A stretch of 64,000 nt of DNA from CAWAPS01 sp963783945 (lineage in GTDB: Bacteria > Actinomycetota > Acidimicrobiia > Acidimicrobiales > Palsa-688), in NCBI GenBank assembly GCA_963783945.1, contig CAWAPS010000005.1, positions 62,001 through 126,000 of the forward strand. The letters are read 5' to 3'. A program made the translations under genes and the position numbers. Below the pieces are notes generated by a model that saw only the letters and a program-made list of their open reading frames with translations, was not told where the DNA came from and did not search any database. Positions 35,795 through 44,762 of this stretch are shown in pieces (positions within the stretch are counted from its first letter, which is position 1; each line of letters opens with the position of its first letter).

Positions 35795-37336
35795 ATGGCA
35801 CCTACCCTTCTTCACCACGGGCTCGAGGAGGCCGCCAGCCGCTTCGGTAACCGGGTGGCCATCGTGGCCGGCAGCCAGCACTGGACCTTCGGGGCGCTCA
35901 ATCGCCGGGCCCACAGCCTGGCCTGTCATCTCGCGGCGCGTGACGTAACGCCGGGAGGACGTGTTGTCGTCATGAGCAGCAATCGCCCGGAGTTCATAAT
36001 TGCAGTGCTCGCCGTCAGCAAGCTAGGGGCGGCGGCGGTGCTCCTCAACCCGGGGTGGAAGGCCTTCGAGGTGAGGCATGCGCTGGAACTGACGGATCCG
36101 GTTCACGCTGTCGCTGACGGCACCGCGGTCGAACTGCTTGGGGCCGAACTGGGCCGGGCCCGCATCACCGACCTCGACGGCGAACTTGCGGGGGCGACGG
36201 TGCCGGTGACGGTCGGGCCAAGTGGCTCGGGACCGGGGCGTACCAGCGACGACGTCCTGCTGGTGTTCAGCTCAGGCACCACTGGGCTGCCCAAAGCTGT
36301 CCGGCATACCCATTGCTCTATCGGTTCGGCCATCTTGCACTGGAGGCACGCTCTCGGGCTTGGACCGGACGATCGATTCCAGGTGGCTACGCCCCCCTCT
36401 CACATCCTCGGTCTTCTCAATCTCGTTACAGCCATATCGGCAGGAACGAGAGTGCGCCTGCACCCCCGCTTCGATCTGGAACAGGTGCTGCACCACATAG
36501 CCACCGACCGGATGACGCTCGAGATGGCGGTAGCCCCGATTGCTCTCGCCATGGCCAATCATCCTGATCTGGAGAAATACGACCTGTCATCTCTGCGGTA
36601 CATCATGTGGGGTGCCACCCCGGTTACCCCGAGCGTGGCCGAGATCGTCACTAGGCGCACCGGGGTGAGGTGGCTTCCAGCCTACGGAGCGAGCGAGCTT
36701 CCTGTGATCGCGGCGAACCCGGTGGACGATCCTGGCGCCTGGCGGCTCGACTCAGCCGGGCTGCCACCCCGCGGGGTGGAGCTCCGGGTCGCCGACCTCG
36801 ACACGGGTACTCCGCTTGCGGCCGGCGGTATCGGGGAAATCCAAGCACGAAGCCCGTCGGCGATGGCTGGTTACCTTCCCGACGAGGCAAACGCTGATGC
36901 CTTCGTTTCCGGCTGGTATCGGACTGGTGATGTCGGATGGCTGGAGTCCGGCGGTTGGGTTCATCTGACGGATCGGTCCAAAGAGATGATCAAAGTGAAC
37001 GGGTTTCAGGTCGCCCCCGCGGAATTGGAGGCCGTCCTGCACGGGCATCCGGACGTTGTCGACTGCGCGGTCTTCGGTATTCCCGACGACCGGTCAGGTG
37101 AGGTACCCGTGGCCGCAGTGCAGCTCGACCCTGGTCAAAAAACCACGCCCGACGATCTGATGAGGCTCGTCTCGCAATCTTTGGCGTCGTACAAGCGCCT
37201 CTACGGCGTCGTCATCGTCGATGAGGTGCCCCGGCTGCCATCGGGAAAGGTGCTGCGGCGAGTGCTCCGGGAGGAATGGGAGCCCCGGTTGCGTCCGGAA
37301 CGACCGGGTCCGGAGGGCCACCCCCTCGAGCCCTAA
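35795..37336 (+). CDS. AMP-forming acyl-CoA synthetase/ligase
   Basis: About 513 residues from ATG 35795 (GTG 35792 possible; ribosome binding site weak). Adenylate-forming motifs are complete: VFSSGTTGLPKAVRHTH (A3/P-loop), LPAYGASELP, YRTGDVGWLESGG (A7), LTDRSKEMIKVNGFQVAP (A8) and the catalytic Lys in LPSGKVLRRVL near the C-terminus. It activates a carboxylic acid to its CoA thioester. It is the third gene of the 33969-37336 operon and provides a CoA-activation route independent of the CoA-transferases. The acyl substrate (fatty, aromatic or isoprenoid) cannot be told. Confidence 0.93.
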   Translation: MAPTLLHHGLEEAASRFGNRVAIVAGSQHWTFGALNRRAHSLACHLAARDVTPGGRVVVMSSNRPEFIIAVLAVSKLGAAAVLLNPGWKAFEVRHALELTDPVHAVADGTAVELLGAELGRARITDLDGELAGATVPVTVGPSGSGPGRTSDDVLLVFSSGTTGLPKAVRHTHCSIGSAILHWRHALGLGPDDRFQVATPPSHILGLLNLVTAISAGTRVRLHPRFDLEQVLHHIATDRMTLEMAVAPIALAMANHPDLEKYDLSSLRYIMWGATPVTPSVAEIVTRRTGVRWLPAYGASELPVIAANPVDDPGAWRLDSAGLPPRGVELRVADLDTGTPLAAGGIGEIQARSPSAMAGYLPDEANADAFVSGWYRTGDVGWLESGGWVHLTDRSKEMIKVNGFQVAPAELEAVLHGHPDVVDCAVFGIPDDRSGEVPVAAVQLDPGQKTTPDDLMRLVSQSLASYKRLYGVVIVDEVPRLPSGKVLRRVLREEWEPRLRPERPGPEGHPLEP

Positions 37337-37346
37337 CCGGGTCAGG

Positions 37347-39857
37347 TCAGTAGGGCGTTCCGTCCGGCATAAGGTAGTCGGTTGCCAGAATTCTCTCGTG
37401 CTCGAAGCGACGGTATTCGTCTTCCGAGACGCCTAGCAGTTTCTTGTAGACGAATTCATTGTCTTCGCCGAGGGTGGGTGAGCCGCGCTTCCAGCTGTGG
37501 GGTACACCGGAAAACGCCAGGCCGGGATGGAGGTGAGTTCCTAGGTCGGCGCTCTCGAGGGGTCGAAACCATCCGCGCTCGACCATATGGGGATCGCCGG
37601 TGAACAGTTTGTCGTCGAGGAGGGGCCCGGCCGGAACGCCGGCAGATTGCAGAAAATGAAAGGCATCGAGCATGGGCCGGGAACTAGTCCACGCCGAGAG
37701 CAGCTCGTCCAGTTCGGCGTGATTGGCTCGTCGGGACGGCGCGTCGACGTACCGAGGTGCGGTCGCGAGGTCGGCGCGCCCTATGGCAGCAGCCAGGGAG
37801 TGCCAGGTGGAATCGTCGGGCACGGAAATGGCGATCCACCGGCTGGGTTCAAGGGTCGGGTAGAGACCCTGCGGGGCCCGCCAGGGATCGCGGTTGCCCC
37901 ATCTCTCCGGCTGCACTCCAAACTGGCTGTCGACGAACATATCACCCAGGTGGTTGATCACATTTTCGCTCTGCGACAGCTCCACGACCTGACCGCGACC
38001 GGTCGCGGATCGGTAGCGCAGTGCGGCCATGACCGCCAGCGCTCCGCCCGGGCCGGAAGCGGCGTCCATGTACGTCGTCACGGGAGTGGCGGTTGGATCG
38101 GCGCCGAAATGACCGCACACCGACAGCAAACCGCTGAGGGCGTCGAACTGGGCACCGAAACCCGTGTAGGAAGCCCAGTCTCCGGTGAGCCCCGCCGGCG
38201 GAAGGCGCACGATTATCAACCGCGGGTTCCGGCGTTGCAGCTCGCTGACATCTATGCCGATGCGCTCGAGGCCGACTGCCTTGAAATTGTCGATGAAGAC
38301 ATCGCTCTTCTCGGCCAGACGCATCAGGAGCTCATTACCCTCGGCCCGCCGGGTGTCGATGGTCACCGATAGCTTGTTGCGGGCCAGCGAGTTGTTCATG
38401 GCGTGGCGGTTCCATGGTCGATCCGGTACACCCGGGCGGGCGCGGCCGTAGAGCGAGCCGAGAAAGCCTGGGTTGGTGAGCACGGGTCGGGGGTGGTAAC
38501 CCTTTGTCGTCGGCGGCAGGACGAAGGGATTCTCTACCCGGATGACCTCGGCTCCCATGTCGGCCAGCAGCATGGTAGCGAACGGTCCGGACCACACCAC
38601 GGTGAGATCGACCACCCGCACCCCCTCCAGAGGTGGTCGGGGCGGCGCGGTGGCGGGCGACCCGACTGGGCGGGCCGCCGGGAGGCGGAACGCCTGGGCA
38701 ATCTCCTCGGTGTGCTGACCAAGCACCGGAGCGGATCTCCGCACCGACCAGCCTCCCTCGCCGAAGCGGCACCAAGCTCCTGGCAGGTCGACCGGACCCC
38801 AGTCGGAGTCGTCGCAGTGTGTCCAGAAGCCTCGCTGATGAAGGTGGTCGGCCCGAAGGATCTCCGAAGCGGTGTAGACGCCGGTCAGTGGCCAGCCGGC
38901 CTTCTGGGCTTGCTCCGTTGCCTCCGCCCGAGTCCGGAAAAGCAGCCAGTTGTACAGGGCCACGTCCAGAGCTTCTTTGGTCTCTGGTCGATTGAACGCG
39001 TCCGGATGCTCGAATGCCGCCGTGGCTGCAGGATCGTCGAGAACCTCGAGCATCTCGTTGAGTTGCTGGACCGTGGACATGAGGGCGACATGCCCGTCGG
39101 CACAGGGGTAAACGCCGACCGGAATCAGGGTGGCGGTGGGAGCGTCGAGGTCGGAGGGCGGCTGACCTGCTCGGTACTGGTAACCGAGAAGGGGAGCTTG
39201 CCGAGAGGGAATCGCGGCCAGAGCCTCAACTGCCGAGCAGTCGACGAAGCTGCCCTCTTGCCCGGCCTGCGTCGCGAGCAGGGCCGACAGAGCTCCTACT
39301 GCCGCCATGTGCCCGACGAAGTAGAGGGCCACGTGAGCTGGGAGCTTTACCGGAGTCAGTCCCGGGTAACCCTGCAGCAGGAACGCCCCGCTGACAGCCT
39401 GGACGACGATGTCATCCCATCGGTAATCCGCATAGGGACCGGTGGCGCCGAACCCGCTGATGTGCACCACGCTGGCGGCCGGTTGCCGGCGGTGCATCTC
39501 GTCCCATTCGATTCCCCAGTCGGCCAGAGTGCCGTGACCTCTGGATTCGATGACGAGATCGGCTCGCTCGACAAGTCTTCTCACGATGTCGCGAGACTCA
39601 GCGTCGCTGGGGTCCATGACCACGCTGCGCTTGTTGGTGTGCAGATGCAATACGAGGCCATCGCGGCACAGTCCCTCGCCGTCGAGAGGTCCTTTGCTGT
39701 CGGGTGACCTTCTGTGGTCGTGGCGCACCTCGTCGCCGTCAGGCGGTTCGACCTTCACCACGTCGGCTCCGAGGTCACCGAACAGCTTGCCGCAGTAAGC
39801 AGGTGGAATGCCACCTCCCAGTTCCACCACCGATAGCCCTGAGAGGGCTTTGCGCAT
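37347..39857 (-). CDS. Fused double-domain CaiB/BaiF (type III) CoA-transferase
   Basis: 836 residues. Domain one (about 5-395) opens LSGLSVVELGGGIPPAYCGKLF. Domain two (about 408-836) opens LEGVRVVDLTVVWSGPFATML. The catalytic Asp is kept in domain two (TYMDAASG, D598). In domain one the aligned segment is ALYFVG, so Leu (L178) replaces Asp. GGGGGA lies upstream of the ATG. It is convergent with the AMP-ligase and divergent from the P450, so it is a single-gene unit, unlike its two paralogues. Length and layout match the 5675-8182 protein most closely. Confidence 0.9.
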   Translation of the reverse strand: MRKALSGLSVVELGGGIPPAYCGKLFGDLGADVVKVEPPDGDEVRHDHRRSPDSKGPLDGEGLCRDGLVLHLHTNKRSVVMDPSDAESRDIVRRLVERADLVIESRGHGTLADWGIEWDEMHRRQPAASVVHISGFGATGPYADYRWDDIVVQAVSGAFLLQGYPGLTPVKLPAHVALYFVGHMAAVGALSALLATQAGQEGSFVDCSAVEALAAIPSRQAPLLGYQYRAGQPPSDLDAPTATLIPVGVYPCADGHVALMSTVQQLNEMLEVLDDPAATAAFEHPDAFNRPETKEALDVALYNWLLFRTRAEATEQAQKAGWPLTGVYTASEILRADHLHQRGFWTHCDDSDWGPVDLPGAWCRFGEGGWSVRRSAPVLGQHTEEIAQAFRLPAARPVGSPATAPPRPPLEGVRVVDLTVVWSGPFATMLLADMGAEVIRVENPFVLPPTTKGYHPRPVLTNPGFLGSLYGRARPGVPDRPWNRHAMNNSLARNKLSVTIDTRRAEGNELLMRLAEKSDVFIDNFKAVGLERIGIDVSELQRRNPRLIIVRLPPAGLTGDWASYTGFGAQFDALSGLLSVCGHFGADPTATPVTTYMDAASGPGGALAVMAALRYRSATGRGQVVELSQSENVINHLGDMFVDSQFGVQPERWGNRDPWRAPQGLYPTLEPSRWIAISVPDDSTWHSLAAAIGRADLATAPRYVDAPSRRANHAELDELLSAWTSSRPMLDAFHFLQSAGVPAGPLLDDKLFTGDPHMVERGWFRPLESADLGTHLHPGLAFSGVPHSWKRGSPTLGEDNEFVYKKLLGVSEDEYRRFEHERILATDYLMPDGTPY

Positions 39858-40010
39858 TTAATCCCCCATCCTGTTCACCGTGATTCTGTCGGTCCTTTGG
39901 ATTGACGACACCTTGGGAGCCTATGCCCACGGCTTCCGTACGGCATGTGGGCACGGTACCGCCACCACGCCTGAGCGGCGGCCCCAGGAAGAGCTGCTTG
40001 ACGGAGTAGC

Positions 40011-40037
40011 ACATGGTCTGATTGAGTAGAACCATGT
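40011..40037. promoter_or_regulatory. Inverted repeat upstream of P450, operator candidate
   Basis: ACATGGT at 40011-40017 and ACCATGT at 40031-40037, 13-nt spacer, ending 28 nt before the P450 ATG. The position suits a regulator site in the divergent CoA-transferase/P450 region. No convincing -35/-10 pair was found. Confidence 0.4.
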
Positions 40038-40065
40038 TCTTTTTCGCTCGCGACCCAGTGCGGGC

Positions 40066-41307
40066 ATGACCCAGCTACTCGACCTGGACCGAGTCAGGAG
40101 GCTGTTCGACCTTCGGAGTAGTTATCGGAGTCCTCTCGGCGGGGTATACGAGGACGACCCGTATCCGGCCTGGAGCGAACTCCGGGAGCACGCCCCGGTG
40201 CACGAGGGAGTGGTTCACGAGCTGACGGGGTTCTCCGGCCCTGCCAGCTTCCACGGGGTTCCGTTTCCGGATCGTCTGCACTTCTCCGCCTTCAGGTACG
40301 ACGTTTGCGACACCATTTATCGCAGCCCTGACTTATTCGCCTCGTCTGCGGACAAGGTCGACCTGACGTCGGGCTCTCTCGAGCTGATGAATAGCATCAT
40401 GTCTCTCGGGGGGACCGAGCACCGCCGGTACCGGGCCCTCGTCCAGCCCTCATTCGTGCCGGCCCGGGCTCGGTGGTGGATAGAAAACTGGATCGATAAG
40501 ACGGTCCACCTGCTCATCGACAGTTTCGCCAGCAGTGGTCGAGCCGAGCTCAACGTCGACTTCTGCGCGGCGATCCCAGTTTTGACGATCACGGGCAGCT
40601 TTGGAGTCCCGGTCGAGCAGGCCCTCGACATCCGCGAAGGTCTGACGAGCCCGTCCGATGTCGTGCACATCCTCGAGCCCATCGTGGCGGCCCGGCGGGA
40701 ATCCCCAATGGATGACCTCATCAGCGTCCTGGTCGAAGCCGAGGTCAAGGACGAGTACGGAGCGAGCCATCGTCTCGGCGACGCTGAGATCTATTCGTTC
40801 GCCCTCTTTCTTCTCGCCGCGGGCTCAGGAACGACCTGGAAACAGATGGGCATAACGTTGAGCGCCTTGCTCCAGCGGCCCGACTTCTTGAAAGCGGTCA
40901 AGGACGACCGGCGGCTCCTACGGGCCGCCATCGAGGAGTCCTTGCGGTGGATGCCCACCGATCCGATGTTCTCCCGATGGGTGACCGAGGATGTGGATTT
41001 CTACGGGCATTCTCTTCCCGAGGGTTCGGTGATGCACATCTGCCTCGGTGCTGCGAACAGAGACCCGGCGCGATGGGACCACCCGGACGAATATGACATC
41101 AGCCGGGCCATGAAGCCGGCCCTGGCCTTCGGGGGCGGACCGCACATTTGCCTCGGGATGCATGTCGCCCGGGCGGAAATGACGGTCGGAATCGGGGCGC
41201 TGCTCGACCGCCTGCCAAATCTCCGTCTCGACCCTGAACAGCCACCGCCGCGGTTCGTCGGCTTCTACGAGCGGGGTGCTACTGAGATCCCCGTCCTTTT
41301 CGGTTAG
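40066..41307 (+). CDS. Cytochrome P450
   Basis: 413 residues. The heme loop is FGGGPHICLG with ligand C362. The I-helix oxygen-activation motif is AAGSGTTWKQ (about 251-260), and the ExxR pair is E291/R294 in EESLRW. No membrane anchor, so it is a soluble class I type bacterial P450 needing ferredoxin and reductase, which are not in the window. The loop GLTSPSDVVHI near 192 is shorter than usual between F and G helices. It probably hydroxylates a lipophilic ring compound. Its DUF35 neighbour starts 59 nt downstream. Confidence 0.93.
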   Translation: MTQLLDLDRVRRLFDLRSSYRSPLGGVYEDDPYPAWSELREHAPVHEGVVHELTGFSGPASFHGVPFPDRLHFSAFRYDVCDTIYRSPDLFASSADKVDLTSGSLELMNSIMSLGGTEHRRYRALVQPSFVPARARWWIENWIDKTVHLLIDSFASSGRAELNVDFCAAIPVLTITGSFGVPVEQALDIREGLTSPSDVVHILEPIVAARRESPMDDLISVLVEAEVKDEYGASHRLGDAEIYSFALFLLAAGSGTTWKQMGITLSALLQRPDFLKAVKDDRRLLRAAIEESLRWMPTDPMFSRWVTEDVDFYGHSLPEGSVMHICLGAANRDPARWDHPDEYDISRAMKPALAFGGGPHICLGMHVARAEMTVGIGALLDRLPNLRLDPEQPPPRFVGFYERGATEIPVLFG

Positions 41308-41366
41308 ATGCCGGGTCGACCAACACTGATGGTGAACTTGGGGCGTAAAAGGGGCGGCTTCGTAGC

Positions 41367-41819
41367 GTGACCAAGCAGACCCGGCCGCTCCCAGTCCCGG
41401 ACCAGATGTCAGCCCCATTCTGGAAAGCCGCCTCGGATCATGTCCTGACCGTCGCCCGATGTTCTCGCTGCGGTGCTTACGCCCTTCCCCCTGACGTGGC
41501 CTGTCCCCACTGCCGAACGACCGATCCCGCCTTCGTGTTTTCTCCGGTCAGCGGGATCGGAACGGTGAGGTCATGGACCGTTATGCGTCAGTCCTTCCTT
41601 CCCGGTTTCGATGACGATCTTCCGTTCGTCCTCGTCGATGTGGAACTGGTTGAGCAGCCGGGATTGCGAATGATCGGCCGGCTGGTGGACGGTCCTGAGG
41701 CGCTTCCGAGCATCGGGGCCGTGGTCCGAGCCGTTTTCGAAGACGTGGCGCCAGGTGTTTCCGTTCCGGCCTTCGTGCTCGATAGAGAAACGACTGCCGA
41801 GCCACCGCCGCGGCCATGA
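41367..41819 (+). CDS. Zn-ribbon/OB-fold (DUF35) acyl-CoA-associated protein
   Basis: 150 residues from a GTG. The N-terminal rubredoxin-like zinc ribbon is C32-x2-C35 and C46-x2-C49 (RCSRCGAYA, ACPHCRTT), followed by an OB-fold (GIGTVRSWTVMRQSF, DLPFVLVDVELVEQPGLRMIG). DUF35 proteins bind acyl-CoA and normally partner a thiolase-like (SCP-x) aldolase or, fused to MaoC, a hydratase in sterol side-chain breakdown. No thiolase is encoded in the window, so the partner is missing here. Its stop overlaps the following TetR gene by 4 nt. Confidence 0.88.
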   Translation: MTKQTRPLPVPDQMSAPFWKAASDHVLTVARCSRCGAYALPPDVACPHCRTTDPAFVFSPVSGIGTVRSWTVMRQSFLPGFDDDLPFVLVDVELVEQPGLRMIGRLVDGPEALPSIGAVVRAVFEDVAPGVSVPAFVLDRETTAEPPPRP

Positions 41820-42538
41820 GCTGGACCGAGGGCGCGGTCGGGTCGCCCGCCGTTGAGTGGTCCAGGGCTCGCGGAGGTGAGCAAGCTAAGGCGATCGTCG
41901 ATGCGGCACGGCGCCTGGTCAGGACGAAGGGGGCGAGCTTCACGACCCAGGAGCTCGTGAAAGAGGCCGGCGTGGCCCTGCAAACCTTCTACCGCAACTT
42001 CGGCAGCAAGGATCAGCTGCTGCTGGCCGTGATCGCGGACCTGGTGTCCGAGTCCTGCTCGACCTACCGGCAGCAGGCCCAACAGCTGGACGACCCGGTT
42101 GACCGGCTTCGCTTCTATGTCACCCAAACTCTGAGTTCCGTTGATGGGGATAGCAGTGAGGCTTCGGGGCCGCGGTTCATCACGACCGAACACTGGCGGC
42201 TCCACCAGATATATCCTGACGAGCTCGGGCACGCTGTCCGGCCATTCACTGATCTGATCCTCGGGGAGCTCGACGCCGCGATCGGAGCCGGACAGCTCAA
42301 GTCCTCCAACCCTGAATACGACGCCTGGCTGATCACCGAGCTGGTAATGGCCGTCTATCACCATTACGCCTTTGCGGCCACGGACGAGCCGCGTGACATC
42401 ATCGCCGAGCGACTCTGGATCTTCTGCGTTCGAGCCCTTGGCGGTCTGACCGGTGCAGCTGACCCGCGAAGCGGTGGAACGACCGCTAAGAGCAGCCCGG
42501 CGAGGAGCACGAACCGGAGCGCGGGTAATGCCGTGTGA
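41816..42538 (+). CDS. TetR-family transcriptional regulator
   Basis: 240 residues; the ATG overlaps the DUF35 stop (ATGA), so it is translated with the P450-DUF35 unit. The helix-turn-helix region reads FTTQELVKEAGVALQTFYRNFGSKDQLLLAVI. A long C-terminal ligand domain and a low-complexity tail (TTAKSSPARSTNRSAG) follow. Its location at the end of the P450 unit suggests autoregulation of that unit. The P450 upstream palindrome at 40011-40037 is a candidate site. Confidence 0.9.
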   Translation: MSWTEGAVGSPAVEWSRARGGEQAKAIVDAARRLVRTKGASFTTQELVKEAGVALQTFYRNFGSKDQLLLAVIADLVSESCSTYRQQAQQLDDPVDRLRFYVTQTLSSVDGDSSEASGPRFITTEHWRLHQIYPDELGHAVRPFTDLILGELDAAIGAGQLKSSNPEYDAWLITELVMAVYHHYAFAATDEPRDIIAERLWIFCVRALGGLTGAADPRSGGTTAKSSPARSTNRSAGNAV

Positions 42539-42554
42539 GCGACCGGCAGGTCGC
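42539..42554. terminator. Hairpin directly after the TetR stop
   Basis: GCGACC-GGCA-GGTCGC, a perfect 6-bp stem and 4-nt loop starting at the base after the stop codon. No U tract, so termination is only suggested. Confidence 0.35.
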
Positions 42555-42646
42555 CGTGACGTGGCTCATTCCTTCATGCCCGCCCTATGGTTACACTGTT
42601 GACGTTGGATGGACCTTCGTGAGGCATTCGCGCTCGAGGTGATCGG

Positions 42647-43591
42647 TTGGTACCGCGACCAGAACGCTATCTAAATAGCACGGCCCGGGCTGTGGCTATT
42701 GTCGAGTTCCTGGCCACGCAGCCAACCGAGACATTCTCGATCTCCGAGATCGCCCGGCGCCTTCACCTCAACAAGTCCACTGCGTACACGGCGATCCGCA
42801 CCCTCCATGAGGCGGGCTGGCTCTTCCGCTCGCCCACCGATCGTCGTTATGCGCTCGGTCCCACATTGACAGTGGTTGGCCAGGCCGCAAGCGAGGCATT
42901 GCCGCATGTCAGCCTGGCTCGTCCGGTCATGCACCGCCTGTCCTCCGAGCTAGGGCGGGAGTGCGACCTCGCCACCCTGACGGGCGACGAGATACTGGTG
43001 CTCCACGCGACCGGCCCGCCGAATCTGGGCAGGTACTGGACTCGTCCCGGGGACCGGAGGCCGTTTGTCGCCCCGTTCGGCACCGTGTTTGTGGCCTGGC
43101 AGGACGAGGCATCCCAAAAGGAGTGGCTGGAGCGGGGGACTGTGGTGGACTCGAAAGGGTTCGCCGAGCTGGCGGCGGCTCTCGAGGCGATTCGGGAGCG
43201 AGGATTCGTGGCGACCCTTAGATCACCGTTGTCCTCTCAATGGACGCTCGCCCTACAGCTGCAAGAGGTCCCGGACTCGTTCACCGGGAGCTATTGGCGT
43301 CAGGTGTTGAGCGGCCAGCTCGACCAGCCGCAGCCCGATGCTGACCTGCTCGGGGGGACAAGCGACGAGTCAGATACACCCATCGTCTATTCGATCCAGG
43401 CGCCGATCTTCGAGCATGGCGAGCCGCGGTATTCACTCACAGTGCCCAATCTCGAGCAGAAGCTCGACGCCGCCAACCTTTCGCACCTCGGGAAGCGGGT
43501 GCGGTCCGCGTGTGACGAGGTCACTCGGGCGATCGAGGACATGGGCGCGAGGACCGGCAGGCAGCACACACCGATCGAGGACGTGATTTGA
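42647..43591 (+). CDS. IclR-family transcriptional regulator
   Basis: 314 residues from a TTG (GAGGTGATCGG upstream; an in-frame TGA precedes it). The N-terminal winged helix reads TARAVAIVEFLATQ, FSISEIARRLHLNKSTAYTAIRTLHEAGWLFRSPTDRRYALGP. The C-terminal effector domain follows, with LSSELGRECDLATL and RPFVAPFGTVFVAW. A run of about 40 residues around 215-260 (SGQLDQPQPDADLLGG) is longer than in typical IclR proteins. IclR regulators often control aromatic and glyoxylate catabolism. Its target may be the following VOC gene or the P450 unit; neither is shown. Confidence 0.88.
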   Translation: MVPRPERYLNSTARAVAIVEFLATQPTETFSISEIARRLHLNKSTAYTAIRTLHEAGWLFRSPTDRRYALGPTLTVVGQAASEALPHVSLARPVMHRLSSELGRECDLATLTGDEILVLHATGPPNLGRYWTRPGDRRPFVAPFGTVFVAWQDEASQKEWLERGTVVDSKGFAELAAALEAIRERGFVATLRSPLSSQWTLALQLQEVPDSFTGSYWRQVLSGQLDQPQPDADLLGGTSDESDTPIVYSIQAPIFEHGEPRYSLTVPNLEQKLDAANLSHLGKRVRSACDEVTRAIEDMGARTGRQHTPIEDVI

Positions 43592-43749
43592 CCAAAGAAC
43601 AAGTCCGATTCGGGATCTACACCCCCCAAGCGTCATTCACTTACCCGGACATTCTCCGGAGGGCCCCACTCGCTCGATGGCCGCTTCGTTACCGTCGACT
43701 CCGTTCAAGCTCGACCGGTCGACATCTCGCCTGAATAGGAGTTCTCAGT

Positions 43750-44091
43750 ATGAAGATAGAGCGCGTATCAGTGGCGTTCGGCGCGGAAAACTGGGAGCGC
43801 GACGTGGGAGCGCTCCGGTCACTGCTCGGTGAACCCACGCTCATCCAGGATGGAGCGTGGGCCCAATTCGATTGCGAAGGTACGCGGGTGTCCGTCGGTG
43901 TGAGAGCGGATCTACCGGCCGCCGCCCTCATGTTGAAGGTGAGCGACGTGGAGGCGGCGAGGGACCGACTGGCGGATGCGGGCTGGCAAACGGGCGAACT
44001 CGTGCCCGGTGAGCACGAGCTTCGGGTGTACGCGACGCAACCCGATGGTCTGAACGTCATCGCCTACCAGCCCGTTCCCACCCGGGATTGA
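43750..44091 (+). CDS. Small VOC-fold protein without metal ligands
   Basis: 113 residues with TAGGAG upstream of the ATG. It has the beta-alpha-beta repeats of a VOC module (IERVSVAFGAENWERDVGALRSLLG; ALMLKVSDVEAARDRLADAGW; QPDGLNVIAYQP). The usual His positions read S/A and L, and there is no matching Glu, so a metal-dependent reaction is unlikely. A binding or resistance-type role is possible. It follows the IclR gene by 158 nt. Confidence 0.72.
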   Translation: MKIERVSVAFGAENWERDVGALRSLLGEPTLIQDGAWAQFDCEGTRVSVGVRADLPAAALMLKVSDVEAARDRLADAGWQTGELVPGEHELRVYATQPDGLNVIAYQPVPTRD

Positions 44092-44180
44092 CGGGCGAGA
44101 GAATACGATCCGTCAGGCGTCCTCGCCCATAGGGCTGACGAGAAACGTGCTTCTCCTGACCAGCCGGTGCTACAACCGGT

Positions 44181-44501
44181 CTAGTCTCCGACGCAGGCGG
44201 TCGTGGTGTGACCGTCCGCCCACTCTACGGGGGCGGCCAACCAGTCGCCCGTCTCATCGAGCCGGTCCTTGCGCAGCCAGGCTCTCTCCCTATCGTCGGA
44301 ACTGCATCGGGAGAGGAGCCAGGCCACGCTCAGTTCGGCGTAGTGGCCGGGAATGAAGCCGGCGCCCACGGACAGGAGGACGCTCTCCGCGCTCGCACGA
44401 TCGCAGTCGCCCTCCACCCGAACCGTGATGGAGTCGGCAGACGTATCGGCAAACAGCCCGATCGACGGGGACAGCCCGCGCAGATCCACGCTCAGGAGCA
44501 T
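44181..44501 (-). CDS. Hypothetical protein
   Basis: 106 residues: MLLSVDLRGLSPSIGLFADT at the N-terminus, then ITVRVEGDCDRASAESVLLSVG and an acidic C-terminal half. I do not recognise the family. Composition is protein-like, with no long repeats, but no strong ribosome binding site precedes the ATG and an overlapping open frame exists on the other strand. No membrane segment is evident. Confidence 0.4.
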   Translation of the reverse strand: MLLSVDLRGLSPSIGLFADTSADSITVRVEGDCDRASAESVLLSVGAGFIPGHYAELSVAWLLSRCSSDDRERAWLRKDRLDETGDWLAAPVEWADGHTTTACVGD

Positions 44502-44560
44502 GAGGCCCGATCGGCCGTTGGCTCACCCTTGCTCAAGGGCCGTGCTCCGAGGCGATCGTA

Positions 44561-44583
44561 TATAGGAACGGCCTGTTCTTATA
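44561..44583. promoter_or_regulatory. Near-perfect palindrome, operator candidate
   Basis: TATAGGAAC (44561-44569), GGCCT, GTTCTTATA (44575-44583): 8 of 9 positions pair, extending to 10 of 12 with the flanking GTA and CAC. The size and symmetry match sites of dimeric TetR-type regulators. It lies about 120 nt upstream of the promoter at 44705, or may control the hypothetical gene on the minus strand. Confidence 0.45.
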
Positions 44584-44704
44584 CACGTACTCAGGGTATC
44601 AGCCGGCGTAACCGCAGGCAAGGGAGCCGTTTGCCACCCGCCTCCGACCGGCCATCGACGCACATTTACCGGGACGGTCCCCGGCGGATCGGTGGTTTCG
44701 ACTC

Positions 44705-44734
44705 TTGACCCATCGTGCATCCGGATCATATACT
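44705..44734 (+). promoter_or_regulatory. Sigma-70-type promoter of the amidohydrolase/ALDH operon
   Basis: TTGACC (44705-44710), 18-nt spacer, TATACT (44729-44734). The predicted start falls near 44741, just before the inverted repeat at 44743. Confidence 0.6.
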
Positions 44735-44742
44735 ATGCAAGG

Positions 44743-44762
44743 TCGTTCTTTATTGAGAACGA
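44743..44762. promoter_or_regulatory. Inverted repeat at the predicted transcription start
   Basis: TCGTTCT (44743-44749), six-nt spacer, AGAACGA (44756-44762): a perfect 7-bp repeat. It could be an operator at about +2 to +22 or a 5' stabilising hairpin in the leader. Confidence 0.5.

Noticed and set aside
38403..39707. A 434-codon plus-strand frame opposite the fused CoA-transferase
   Set aside because: It overlaps the second CaiB domain on the other strand and has no recognisable motif.
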